DNA from: Bacteroidetes bacterium GWF2_41_31
Lineage (GTDB): Bacteria; Bacteroidota; Bacteroidia; Bacteroidales; F082
Length of the DNA stretch: 64,000 nucleotides
Assembly: GCA_001769215.1 (NCBI GenBank)
Contig: MEOL01000033.1
Coordinates: 1-64,000, forward strand
Direction of reading: 5' to 3'
The notes beneath the pieces are model-generated. The model saw only the letters and a program-made list of their open reading frames with translations, was not told the DNA's origin and searched no databases. Below are positions 38,338-47,478 of the stretch, piece by piece (position 1 is the stretch's first letter; each line of letters begins with the position of its first letter). Both the position numbers and the translations under genes were made by a program.

Positions 38338-38910
38338 ATGGATACAAAAACAGATAAATACGAACTGTTACCAAAACAACGTGAAGATCTACTCCACGTA
38401 TTAAAAGTTCGTTTTGAGAAAAATATGAACCGACACAAAAGTATTGACTGGAATAAGGTTGACGCCAAACTAAAAGCGAATCATCAAAAATTATGGTCGC
38501 TATATCAAATGGGAGAAACGGGTGGAGAACCTGATGTGGTAGGTTACGATAAAATAACTGACGAATTCATTTTCTACGATTGTTCTGATGAAAGTCCCAA
38601 AGGCCGCCGCAGTGTTTGTTATGACCAGGAAGCACTTGACTCAAGAAAAGAACATAAACCCAAAAACAGTACCGTAAATATGGCACAGGAAATGGGCATT
38701 GACTTATTAACCGAAGAGCAGTATCGTGAATTACAACAGCTTGGGAAGTTTGATCCTAAATCGTCCAGTTGGGTGAAAACTCCTGATGAAATAAGAAAAC
38801 TTGGCGGTGCCATCTTTGCTGATTTCCGCTACAACCAGGTTTTCGTGTATCACAATGGTGCAGATTCGTACTATGCTGCCAGGGGATTCCGTGGCTCACT
38901 AAAGGTTTAA
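38338..38910 (+). CDS. DUF4256-like protein
   Basis: 190 aa, LQMGETGGEPDVVGY-type sequence, FYDCSDESPKGRRSVCYDQEALDSRKEHKP…. Confidence 0.75.
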   Translation: MDTKTDKYELLPKQREDLLHVLKVRFEKNMNRHKSIDWNKVDAKLKANHQKLWSLYQMGETGGEPDVVGYDKITDEFIFYDCSDESPKGRRSVCYDQEALDSRKEHKPKNSTVNMAQEMGIDLLTEEQYRELQQLGKFDPKSSSWVKTPDEIRKLGGAIFADFRYNQVFVYHNGADSYYAARGFRGSLKV

Positions 38911-38929
38911 TAACAACATTTTCTAAGGT

Positions 38930-39745
38930 ATGAACAAGGATATTCAGGATTATAACCATTCACAAATAAATTCTGACAAAGATATTTGTAATTTGCTTGC
39001 AACGACAATTTGCAAGGGTTTACCACAGGCTGAAAATAAAATCTGGCACGCTCATCCTGTTTGGTTTATCGATGGCAATCCCATTGTTGGATATAGTAAA
39101 TTGAAAAACTGCATACGACTTCTGTTTTGGAGCGGACAATCATTTGATGAAAAAGCATTACTAAATGAAGGCAGTTTTAAAGCAGATGAAATGCGTTACA
39201 CTTCAGTCGATCAGGTTGATACAAATGATTTAAATCGTTGGCTCGGTAAAGCTGAAACAATACAATGGGACTATAAGAACTTAATTAAGCGAAAAGGGAG
39301 GTTAGAATCATTAAAAGGAATAGTGACAAATACCACATCCAACCAGGTCTCACCCTATGGTTCAAAAAAGTTTAAGAATATTGACGAATATCACGAAACA
39401 TTTCCGGAAGATATGCAATTGATGCTGCAACAACTTCGTCAGACGATTAAGCAAGCAGCTCCTCAGGCGAGGGAAGTAATCAGCTACAATATGCCTGCTT
39501 TTAAGTTGAATAAAGTATTGGTATATTATGCAGTACATAAGGAACATATCGGCTTTTATCCAACACCTTCACCCATCGCATTTTTCAAAGATGAATTAGT
39601 AAAATATACTACTTCAAAAGGCGCTATTCAATTTCCCATTCACAAACCCTTACCATCAACTTTGATAACGAAGATTGTAAAGTTTCGTGTGACAGAAGAC
39701 ATGGAAAAATCACAGAAAAAAACACACAATGAAATAAAAGTATGA
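38930..39745 (+). CDS. Protein with two DUF1801-like domains
   Basis: N-terminal IWHAHPVWFIDGNPIVGYSKLKNCIRLLFWSG; C-terminal PQAREVISYNMPAFKLNKVLVYYAVHKEHIGFYPTPSPI. Confidence 0.75.
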   Translation: MNKDIQDYNHSQINSDKDICNLLATTICKGLPQAENKIWHAHPVWFIDGNPIVGYSKLKNCIRLLFWSGQSFDEKALLNEGSFKADEMRYTSVDQVDTNDLNRWLGKAETIQWDYKNLIKRKGRLESLKGIVTNTTSNQVSPYGSKKFKNIDEYHETFPEDMQLMLQQLRQTIKQAAPQAREVISYNMPAFKLNKVLVYYAVHKEHIGFYPTPSPIAFFKDELVKYTTSKGAIQFPIHKPLPSTLITKIVKFRVTEDMEKSQKKTHNEIKV

Positions 39746-39746
39746 T

Positions 39747-40514
39747 ATGAGCAAAAAACAATGGTATGTATCTTTGTTCGAAAACTACGGACAAAAATAT
39801 GATAATGAGAATTTTACGCAAGGAACTATTGGCGAATGTGATTTTATTGAGGATGAATTAAGCCACAATAAATCGTTAAAGATTTTAGATGTGGGTTGCG
39901 GTACAGGGAGACACACCATTGAACTGACAAAACGCGGATATGCCGTAACAGGAATTGATTTTTCTGAATCACAACTTAATCGGGCCATTGAAAAAGCGGA
40001 AAACCAACACCTGAAAATTGATTTTCAACAACAAGATGCCAGAAAATTGACTTTTAATCATGAGTTTGATGTGGCGATCATGTTGTGTGAGGGTGGATTT
40101 CCATTAATGGAGACTGATGAGATGAATTACGAGATACTTACAAGTGTAACCAGGTCGATAAAAGGACAAGGCAAATTCATTTTCACCACTTTAAACGGAC
40201 TGTTTCCCTTATTTCATTCTGTAGAAGAATTCTGTTCATCGACCTCCAAAGAGGGTAATGCGACCTATCGCGTCAATACCTTTGACTTAATGACATTTCG
40301 TGACCACAATATAACAGAGTTTGAAGATGATTTTGGGAAAAAGAAAACCCTTGAGTGTAACGAAAGATATTATGTTCCATGCGAGATAACATGGTTGCTT
40401 AAATCGCTTGGATACAAAAAAATTGATATTTTCGGCGCAAGACTTGGACATTTTTCAAGAAACGATGCGTTAACAACAAAGGATTTTGAGATGCTCGTCA
40501 TTGCCGAAAAATGA
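39747..40514 (+). CDS. Class I SAM-dependent methyltransferase
   Basis: LKILDVGCGTGRHTIELTKRGYAVTGIDFSESQL. Confidence 0.93.
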   Translation: MSKKQWYVSLFENYGQKYDNENFTQGTIGECDFIEDELSHNKSLKILDVGCGTGRHTIELTKRGYAVTGIDFSESQLNRAIEKAENQHLKIDFQQQDARKLTFNHEFDVAIMLCEGGFPLMETDEMNYEILTSVTRSIKGQGKFIFTTLNGLFPLFHSVEEFCSSTSKEGNATYRVNTFDLMTFRDHNITEFEDDFGKKKTLECNERYYVPCEITWLLKSLGYKKIDIFGARLGHFSRNDALTTKDFEMLVIAEK

Positions 40515-40568
40515 AGATGTTGTTTTATTGAGAATTCAAGATATCAGAAAAACCTAAAAACTATCAAA

Positions 40569-41408
40569 ATGAAAAAAGACGATGACGATGATTACAATAA
40601 GAAAATTGAGAACGGATTAAAAAAGAAGGAGCTTGAAGAAAAATACGGAGCTCATTTTTCGGAGTTCAATGAATCTCCGCCGGAAATTGAAGGTCAGTGG
40701 CTTAATTCAATTGACGAGTTTGAAAAACAACATAGTAATGCAAAAACTACATCTGTCTGGGAATATATGGATAAACCGCATTACCAAAGAACAGATGAAC
40801 TAAAACCACATGAAATCTCACACGAGTTAAAGCGCTTATTTGAGCTGATGCGTAAAAATAATATAGTTTTAGATACCCTTTGCAAAGTTGAAGATTCTGA
40901 ATTATACCGCTTTATAACCGAAGAACTATTTCAACAAGAAATGGATGATATTCGGATACCAGGAATGATGAGCTGTTTTACCTATGAAGAATTTCATCCC
41001 AATGCAAAGCTGGATATCGAACAGGCTATTGACTATTTTTTTAGAATGACAATGGGAAAGATGGAAAATATTGGTGGAAAAGGCTACGATATGCTGTATG
41101 TAGATACCGACCATTACAAGGATTCAGTTGGCAACAAAATTGATAAACAAAAAGTTGTCGATTGTATCAACAATTTTTTCGATGCATTCGATTTGTTTGA
41201 AATTGTAACATACGACGAAAAAACATTTGAAATTAATCAGGAAGAAACCGATGCCAAAGTAACTTTTACAATTCATTTTAAGGGTTTATTCGAAAACAGC
41301 AGTGAAACCTATAATTATAGTGGTGATGGATGTTTTAAGCTAAATCCGAGTGAATATGGAGGATGGGAAATGTATCATATTGATTTGCCAGGGTTAATCA
41401 TTTCTTAG
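40569..41408 (+). CDS. Hypothetical protein
   Basis: 279-aa ORF starting MKKDDDDDYNKKIENG; no family recognised. Confidence 0.6.
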   Translation: MKKDDDDDYNKKIENGLKKKELEEKYGAHFSEFNESPPEIEGQWLNSIDEFEKQHSNAKTTSVWEYMDKPHYQRTDELKPHEISHELKRLFELMRKNNIVLDTLCKVEDSELYRFITEELFQQEMDDIRIPGMMSCFTYEEFHPNAKLDIEQAIDYFFRMTMGKMENIGGKGYDMLYVDTDHYKDSVGNKIDKQKVVDCINNFFDAFDLFEIVTYDEKTFEINQEETDAKVTFTIHFKGLFENSSETYNYSGDGCFKLNPSEYGGWEMYHIDLPGLIIS

Positions 41409-41792
41409 TTTTATTGCAGGGTAGAAAACTAGCTAAATCATAGTAGAGGTTAAAATTAAAGGATCTGATAATGAATTGCCCAGGTTTGTCCAAAATGAAG
41501 GTGATTGATAATTAAATACTGATAATTGCATTATTGTTCTTCCCTCGTACTCGTTTGAGTAAAGTGGTAACGGTGATGCTTACTCACACCCTATTCTCCA
41601 ATAGGTATTTAATGTTACACTTACTTTAAATACAACAATTTGTAAGTCAATAATACCATTGCTGGTTCAATTCTGCCAACCGGGCTATGTTTTGGTTGAA
41701 GTTTATGTAAATGGTAGTTGTTGCAAGTTTGGGCTATTGGTAAAAGCATGCGTTGGAAAAAAACGCGCTGCAGAGCCAGGGGATGTACACAA

Positions 41793-41836
41793 TAGGGCTT
41801 GTCTGTATAGTCGTTACGACAAAAAGGCAAGCCCTA
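41793..41836. repeat. Nested hairpins in intergenic region
   Basis: TAGGGCTTG/CAAGCCCTA arms (41793-41801/41828-41836) enclosing GTCGT-T-ACGAC (41810-41820). Confidence 0.7.
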
Positions 41837-41892
41837 AACTTTTTGGCTTCGGTTCATGTTACTATACCTGCCGTTTTCCCGGAAGAAAATAA

Positions 41893-42828
41893 TTATTGAA
41901 ATATTTTTTCTTTTTTTGAGTAGATGATCTTTCCATCTTCATCAAATTTAAGGGTGAAATTTTTCCCAATAAATACACCATCTATGATTTGATCTTTGGC
42001 CGAAGTGCATTTTTTCAATTTGCCATCCTCGAACAGATAGATACCACCCCTGACAGAAGAGGGTTTGCAGGTTACTCCCTGGATATCAATATCATTCACT
42101 GGTTGAAAATATTTCAGCCTGCCACTGGGATAAAGACTGATTCCACCGCCCCCCATCCAGAACCCGGTATAGTCAGTTCCTGAACAGATCACCCCCTGAA
42201 TTTCCGGATTGTATAAACAGAAACACCAGATGGTCCCATCGTTATTGTACCTGATCAGGGTGCTTTTTTGCATCAAATTCCCGGCTACCGTATCTTCTTC
42301 TGCCAGAATACAGACCAGCAATTTCCATTGGGTGGTAAAATAGACTTCCTGTTCGCCATTGCATAATAACCCGTCGATTGGCTGATTTGACATGAATTTG
42401 CAAGTGTTTACCAGCCTGTTTCGTGCATCTCTCACTGCCAGGTACATGCTCATAGAACCAATATCCTCTTGTACGTCAATGTTTAAACCGACGCAAGTTC
42501 CTTTTGGAAAAGTGTGACTTCCAAACTCATGGTCTTTCCCAAGGGTGAATTCTTTTAACTTCCAATCTTTTGAAAAAGTGACTTTGCCTTCACAGGGAAG
42601 GCTGTCAATCATGGTTTCATTTTTTAGAACCCCTTCTGTTTGAATGGTGTCGCGGGTTTTTTTATCAAGTGTAAAGGTGATTTCGGAAAACTCAATTTGA
42701 TGGATGGTCATGTTCGAATAAGTGTGTTGCTCCCCTTTCCCGCTGCAAGCGGATGAAATCAGGAAGATAACCCAAAGAATGACGGTGCTTTTCATCGGTT
42801 TAATATTTTTTTTAAAGGACTGTAACAA
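41893..42828 (-). CDS. Hypothetical lipoprotein with MORN-like repeats
   Basis: Signal peptide with lipobox (LISSAC); repeated LYPSGRLKYF / LFEDGKLKKC / KFDEDGKI. Confidence 0.6.
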   Translation of the reverse strand: MLQSFKKNIKPMKSTVILWVIFLISSACSGKGEQHTYSNMTIHQIEFSEITFTLDKKTRDTIQTEGVLKNETMIDSLPCEGKVTFSKDWKLKEFTLGKDHEFGSHTFPKGTCVGLNIDVQEDIGSMSMYLAVRDARNRLVNTCKFMSNQPIDGLLCNGEQEVYFTTQWKLLVCILAEEDTVAGNLMQKSTLIRYNNDGTIWCFCLYNPEIQGVICSGTDYTGFWMGGGGISLYPSGRLKYFQPVNDIDIQGVTCKPSSVRGGIYLFEDGKLKKCTSAKDQIIDGVFIGKNFTLKFDEDGKIIYSKKEKIFQ

Positions 42829-42843
42829 CCACTAAACCAGCAA

Positions 42844-43233
42844 TCATTCCGCATGATTGTTGGCATTTCTGTCGAGGTACCAACTTACAATAAAGAAAGA
42901 CCCAAACAGGATGATGCCCAAGCACAGGAAAAAGGTAAACCAGAAGAAATTGGGGCCTGTGAAATTAAAAAAGTACAATGCAACCAGACCTACAAGTGTA
43001 ATTAAAATACCTCCAATGAGTTCCCATTTCCAGGCAACGAACAAAAGTATCAATAAAACGAGCCAGGGCAAAGCATTGGGACTGTTATATAGTATTCCTT
43101 TCAGTCCGCCACCATAATCACCCGAACCCGACAAGAGCGCGAAAATAAACACCAATCCCAAAGCAACCAAAAGCACGTATCTGGCGGTAACGCGCATATA
43201 TTTAGCCAATAACCTGTAACTTTCTTTACTCAT
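42844..43233 (-). CDS. Hypothetical membrane protein
   Basis: 129 aa, several hydrophobic helices. Confidence 0.6.
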   Translation of the reverse strand: MSKESYRLLAKYMRVTARYVLLVALGLVFIFALLSGSGDYGGGLKGILYNSPNALPWLVLLILLFVAWKWELIGGILITLVGLVALYFFNFTGPNFFWFTFFLCLGIILFGSFFIVSWYLDRNANNHAE

Positions 43234-43244
43234 TTTTTTAATTT

Positions 43245-44582
43245 TTAGTTAACATTTTTTATGCAACGAATGGGGCGTGCATGTTCTTTTAAATCAACAT
43301 TGCGTGAAATTTGTGTCCACATCCAGGATAAATTCCGATGAACTGGTTTAAGGAGACTCCCTGTTACTATGGATGCGGAAGTATAGTAAGTGGAAAGCAA
43401 AGCTCCCCCGGCCCAGCCAATACCCATGTAATAATATCCGCCCGAAATGGAAGTAAAGCCAAAAGCATCGGTTCCATTTCCTCCGCTGTACCATCCGCTG
43501 GTCGATTTTAAGTTGGTCCCGGCATTGTAGCCCCTGGTATCCATTTTGTCCCAAATAGCATCCCCGATCCCGTAATGGCTGTCCACAGCTCCTTCCAGCA
43601 CTTTCCAGTCCTCATCTGATGCCACATGCCAACCTTCCGGGCAAATACCTTGTGTACCTTCTTCATGCGAATATTGCATCAATTCATCCCACTGATAGAC
43701 ACCACCATAACGAATACATTCATCCGGATTATTTTCCATGCAGTACTTCTCAATGATGTTGTTGTCCAGTTGTGCCTGAGGGGCGGAAATCATGGTGCCC
43801 ACATTTAAATTCTCCTTCATCCAGCATTGACTTAAAATTTGAATGGTATGATAGAGTTGACCTTCATAATCTACTGTCTGAACCCCGATGCATGGAATAT
43901 TCGTCGCATACTGAAAAGTGTAAGTGGTTGTCGCCTCCGGTGAATCCAACATGCCTGATTCACCTGGTTCGGCATAACCCACCATGAGGAGGTGATCTCC
44001 CGGCTCAAAAGTAAAATCACCCAACGACATCGCTTTGAAATCATAATCCGTAAACTGATTTCTAAGGTAATTGATTTCGCAATCCCGTTTTTCATCAGAA
44101 ATACTCAAAACCTTGATGGTCTTATTAATTCCGTGAGCTGCAACAGTTACAAAATAAACATTTTCACCTCCGGGAACAAATGAAAAATGATGCGTCCCGT
44201 TTCTTACCCAACTTTGAAAATGAGCAACCTGTTTTCCTAATTGGTTACAAACGTTAATATCCAGTGAACCCGATTTACCCAGGAAAACATCAAATGCGGT
44301 ATGGTCAAGGGCAGGGTTGGGGTAATTATTAGAAATGCTGAGCAAATCAACCTGATTGGCAGGTGCTTCATTAAGCCCCACATACAATAGTATGAATGAA
44401 GTATCAGGGGCATACAGCATGGTGTCCCCTCCGTGGGTCAGGTTTTTGAGATAGATGCTATCGAGCAGGACATGATCACCATTGTTGTCGCCGGTAAATA
44501 ACAGCTCAATAGGCTGACCCTGTATAAATAAGGGGCAAATGGCGAAGAGGAAGATGGCGGTAAGAGAACTACATTTTTTCAT
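43245..44582 (-). CDS. FISUMP-domain protein with an internal type IX-sorting-like domain
   Basis: NNYPNPALDHTAFDV...LGKQVAHFQSW; QCWMKENLNVGTMI...GICPEGWHVASDEDW...RPIRCIKN. Confidence 0.8.
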   Translation of the reverse strand: MKKCSSLTAIFLFAICPLFIQGQPIELLFTGDNNGDHVLLDSIYLKNLTHGGDTMLYAPDTSFILLYVGLNEAPANQVDLLSISNNYPNPALDHTAFDVFLGKSGSLDINVCNQLGKQVAHFQSWVRNGTHHFSFVPGGENVYFVTVAAHGINKTIKVLSISDEKRDCEINYLRNQFTDYDFKAMSLGDFTFEPGDHLLMVGYAEPGESGMLDSPEATTTYTFQYATNIPCIGVQTVDYEGQLYHTIQILSQCWMKENLNVGTMISAPQAQLDNNIIEKYCMENNPDECIRYGGVYQWDELMQYSHEEGTQGICPEGWHVASDEDWKVLEGAVDSHYGIGDAIWDKMDTRGYNAGTNLKSTSGWYSGGNGTDAFGFTSISGGYYYMGIGWAGGALLSTYYTSASIVTGSLLKPVHRNLSWMWTQISRNVDLKEHARPIRCIKNVN

Positions 44583-44605
44583 GGCAGTAAAGTTTAGTTT
44601 CTATA

Positions 44606-45898
44606 TTACACCTCATGATGAGGTTCCGATTTTGTCATTATCACGCCTCCCACATTGATAAATGCATCAAATACAAAGTTGTTCGTTAAATGAAAACCGA
44701 CATCTGCCTTATTCTTTTCTAATTCAGGAAGTGTCCACAAAAGGATGATGCGGTCTTTTTTAACCTTTTCATTTTCGCTGATCGGTTGGCTTAGCATGGC
44801 GTGAACTTCTATCCCGTACCCGGACTTAAATAGTTGAATATCATAAAGTCTTGCATTACCTACCATCCCTTCCACTGTTTTGTCAGGCTTCATGTAAATA
44901 TAAAAGGGGATAGCACCCACCTCTTTATCCAGGCTGGTGTTGTAAAACCTGCCCATGCCTTCCCAGGTTCCGTAAAAGTTTGGATAGCTGTAAAATAGTT
45001 CGGTAAGTTCCCTGTTATATTTTGCCTGGCGGTCTTCTCTGCTCAACATGAAAGAAGCCGCCATAAGCAACAGGATGGGTACAGCCAATAGTGCCTTAAA
45101 CGAGCTTGATAGAACGGATCTGTTATTTGACATCATCTTAAGCCGCTTTTTTGTCCATTCGGCACTAAATCCGCTGGTAATCGGCATGAGGTGGTCTTTT
45201 GACACAGATTCAACAAGAATCTTTTGATAATCAATTAATAGAACCTGGCGATTGATTACAGCCTGATCAGCCAGATATTCATGGTTTAGCCTGATGGCGC
45301 GGTTATGAATGATGAGTATTGGATTAAACCAAAACAAAGCCTGAATAATCTCGGCAAAGATAATGTCAATGGAATGATGCTGTTGAATGTGAACAACCTC
45401 ATGTACAAATAATTCAGTATTGATTTTGCCGGATTCATAGTCATTCTTGTTGACAAAAATTCGTTGTAAAAATGAATAAGGTAGTATGTTGCTTTCTGTC
45501 AGGATGACTTCATAGCCTTCGAATCCAGTTTTTTGATAAACCATAGCCACCAGGTTGATGCGGAATAAATTCCGGATCATACGAAAAATAAAAAGCAATA
45601 GTACAGCTATGTAAATAAGGGAGAGTCCATTTGAAATGATTACCGAATCTTCTAACATGGGGAGTTGTTCAGCTGATTTGGATGTAAGGGGGTGATCACC
45701 GAAAATAATTAAAGAAAAATTGACCGCCGTTGGGAAGTAAACCGGGATTTTAATCATGGGAATGATGACCGAAAAAAATAAAGCAAAAACCAGGTAGTAC
45801 CTGTTAAATCGAAGCATCTTTTCTTTGGCAAGAAAAAAGTAATAATACAGGAAAAGCACCACCTGACACAACATTGCTTTTATGACATATTCAGTCAC
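44606..45898 (-). CDS. BlaR1/M56-family metallopeptidase
   Basis: N-terminal TM helices, ELFVHEVVHIQQHHSIDIIFAEIIQALFWFNP, RLNHEYLADQAV. Confidence 0.9.
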   Translation of the reverse strand: MTEYVIKAMLCQVVLFLYYYFFLAKEKMLRFNRYYLVFALFFSVIIPMIKIPVYFPTAVNFSLIIFGDHPLTSKSAEQLPMLEDSVIISNGLSLIYIAVLLLFIFRMIRNLFRINLVAMVYQKTGFEGYEVILTESNILPYSFLQRIFVNKNDYESGKINTELFVHEVVHIQQHHSIDIIFAEIIQALFWFNPILIIHNRAIRLNHEYLADQAVINRQVLLIDYQKILVESVSKDHLMPITSGFSAEWTKKRLKMMSNNRSVLSSSFKALLAVPILLLMAASFMLSREDRQAKYNRELTELFYSYPNFYGTWEGMGRFYNTSLDKEVGAIPFYIYMKPDKTVEGMVGNARLYDIQLFKSGYGIEVHAMLSQPISENEKVKKDRIILLWTLPELEKNKADVGFHLTNNFVFDAFINVGGVIMTKSEPHHEV

Positions 45899-46271
45899 CT
45901 TGGTTCTTTTTATTATCGATTTGTTGATTTATAATGTCCCTCAAATCCAATAGTTCCTTTTCACTAAGGTTGGTTTCTTTAGCAAAAAAGGAAGCAAACT
46001 GGGATGCAGAATCATTGAAAAACCTTTTTATCAGTCTATTCATGTGAGAAGCAAAGTATTCTGATTTTTTTGTTGTCGGAAAATACTGTCTTCCGTTCGG
46101 ATATTGAGTATAACCAACAACACCCCGGTCGATCATTCTTTTTAACAATGTGGCTACTGTGGTTGTTGCAGGTTTTGGATCAGGAAATTCATTGAGTATA
46201 TCTTTCATAAAAGCTAGGTCCAGCTTCCAGAGGTACTTCATGATTTCTTCTTCAGCTTTAGGCAGTTGCAT
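45891..46271 (-). CDS. BlaI/MecI/CopY-family transcriptional regulator
   Basis: MQLPKAEEEIMKYLWKLDLAFMKDILNEFPDPKPATTTVATLLKRMIDRGVVGY; internal start preferred over 46328. Confidence 0.92.
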   Translation of the reverse strand: MQLPKAEEEIMKYLWKLDLAFMKDILNEFPDPKPATTTVATLLKRMIDRGVVGYTQYPNGRQYFPTTKKSEYFASHMNRLIKRFFNDSASQFASFFAKETNLSEKELLDLRDIINQQIDNKKNQGD

Positions 46272-46291
46272 ATTAATACCGGAATAATTAA

Positions 46292-46309
46292 GCTCTACAA
46301 ATATAGAGC
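46292..46309. promoter_or_regulatory. Putative BlaI operator
   Basis: GCTCTA-CAAATA-TAGAGC inverted repeat just upstream of the blaI-like start. Confidence 0.55.
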
Positions 46310-46441
46310 ATAACCAGGCAAATGTCAAGTAATTTCAATGATTTTTTTACCAGATATGGGAAGATTTAAATAGTGCATCAGTCGGATTTATCAACCTGAA
46401 TTGCGCACGGTAGATGGAAAAGAAGAAGTATCTTCAAAACA

Positions 46442-46477
46442 AAAACCCCCTGTAAATCATTATTTTCAGGGGGTTTT
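46442..46477 (-). terminator. Rho-independent terminator of tmRNA
   Basis: AAAACCCCCTG...CAGGGGGTTTT stem; minus strand continues with a T-rich tract. Confidence 0.8.
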
Positions 46478-46500
46478 ACTTTCGTTTTGGATTGTAAAAG

Positions 46501-46895
46501 TGGAGCTGGAGGGATTCGAACCCTCGTCCAAACAAGGAACAAACTGGCTTTCTACATGCTTAGGTTGTTATTGGTTTTCGAGATCGGAAAGGGAACAAAC
46601 ACCCTGATCCTTACCTTAGCTTCTAAATTTCGTAACGATGATGAAGCAGCATCGAAACTATCCCAAAATTACGTGCGACTCGATATCAGGCCGGAATTAG
46701 GCATCTCCACCTGCGAACCGTCTCGATCCAATGCCTGGCATCGGAATAAAGCTAATCTACTAAACTTCGATTATGCTGCGAGAGCAAAATTGTTTTCGCC
46801 AATTAATAGTTGTGTGACACGGATTAACGAGCTTAATCACAAGGCTCGACATGCTTACCGATCTACTACTCTTGCTGTCAAAACCGGTCAGCCCC
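46501..46895 (-). ncRNA. ssrA: tmRNA; tag peptide GENNFALAA
   Basis: 5' GGGGCTGACCGGTTTTGACAGC..., tag GGCGAAAACAATTTTGCTCTCGCAGCATAA (46771-46800), 3' GAGGGTTCGAATCCCTCCAGCTCCA; CCA not encoded. Confidence 0.97.
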
Positions 46896-46928
46896 AAAAT
46901 GTATGAACGTTTCCCTGCAAAGGGAAGG

Positions 46929-46957
46929 CAAAGATAATACAAACTTTGCTTGACAAA
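46929..46957 (-). promoter_or_regulatory. Putative Bacteroidota promoter of ssrA
   Basis: Minus-strand TATCTTTG (-7-like, 46929-46936) with TTTG (46954-46957), spacing 17 nt (shorter than consensus). Confidence 0.35.
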
Positions 46958-47228
46958 AGCTTTCCTGCAATAATTATGCCCATTTGCCTCTGCAATTATA
47001 CACTCCCCATCAACTCAAACCCAAAAAAATGACTACGCAAACTGAGTTTGAGAATTGTGAAAAAAATAACAACATTGTTTTTGGCTATCATGCACTCTTA
47101 CTGGAAAATATATTTATATTCTTTATAAATTAGCCGGTTACGCTTATTTGCAAACGTTTTAAGCCTTCTAATTCAACAGTTCTTCGTATTTTCGTGCACC
47201 AATATTTATATAGATAAATCCTAAAGAT

Positions 47229-47459
47229 ATGGCAAGAGTTAAAGGAGCAATAGTTGTTGATGAAGAGGGTTGCAAAGGTTGTGGAGTATGTGTTCCGGCC
47301 TGTCCAACCGATGTCATTCTATTGGCAGAAAAGGTAAATGGCAAAGGCTATCATTATGCCTACATGGAAAACCCGGATGTATGTACCGGATGTAGCAATT
47401 GTGCCATTGTTTGTCCCGATGGGGTCATTACGGTTTATCGTGCAAAAGTAACAGCATAA
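47229..47459 (+). CDS. 2-oxoacid:ferredoxin oxidoreductase 4Fe-4S subunit
   Basis: CKGCGVCVPACP and CTGCSNCAIVCP. Confidence 0.94.
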   Translation: MARVKGAIVVDEEGCKGCGVCVPACPTDVILLAEKVNGKGYHYAYMENPDVCTGCSNCAIVCPDGVITVYRAKVTA

Positions 47460-47478
47460 ACGATTAAAAATTTTTAAC

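Noticed and set aside
41659-41892. 77-aa ORF in the intergenic region after 41408
   Set aside because: Spans the nested hairpins, has no recognisable domain and no clear start context; treated as non-coding.
46401-46942. Track ORFs 46401-46607 (+), 46487-46906 (+), 46760-46942 (-)
   Set aside because: They overlap the tmRNA and its terminator and look like chance ORFs.
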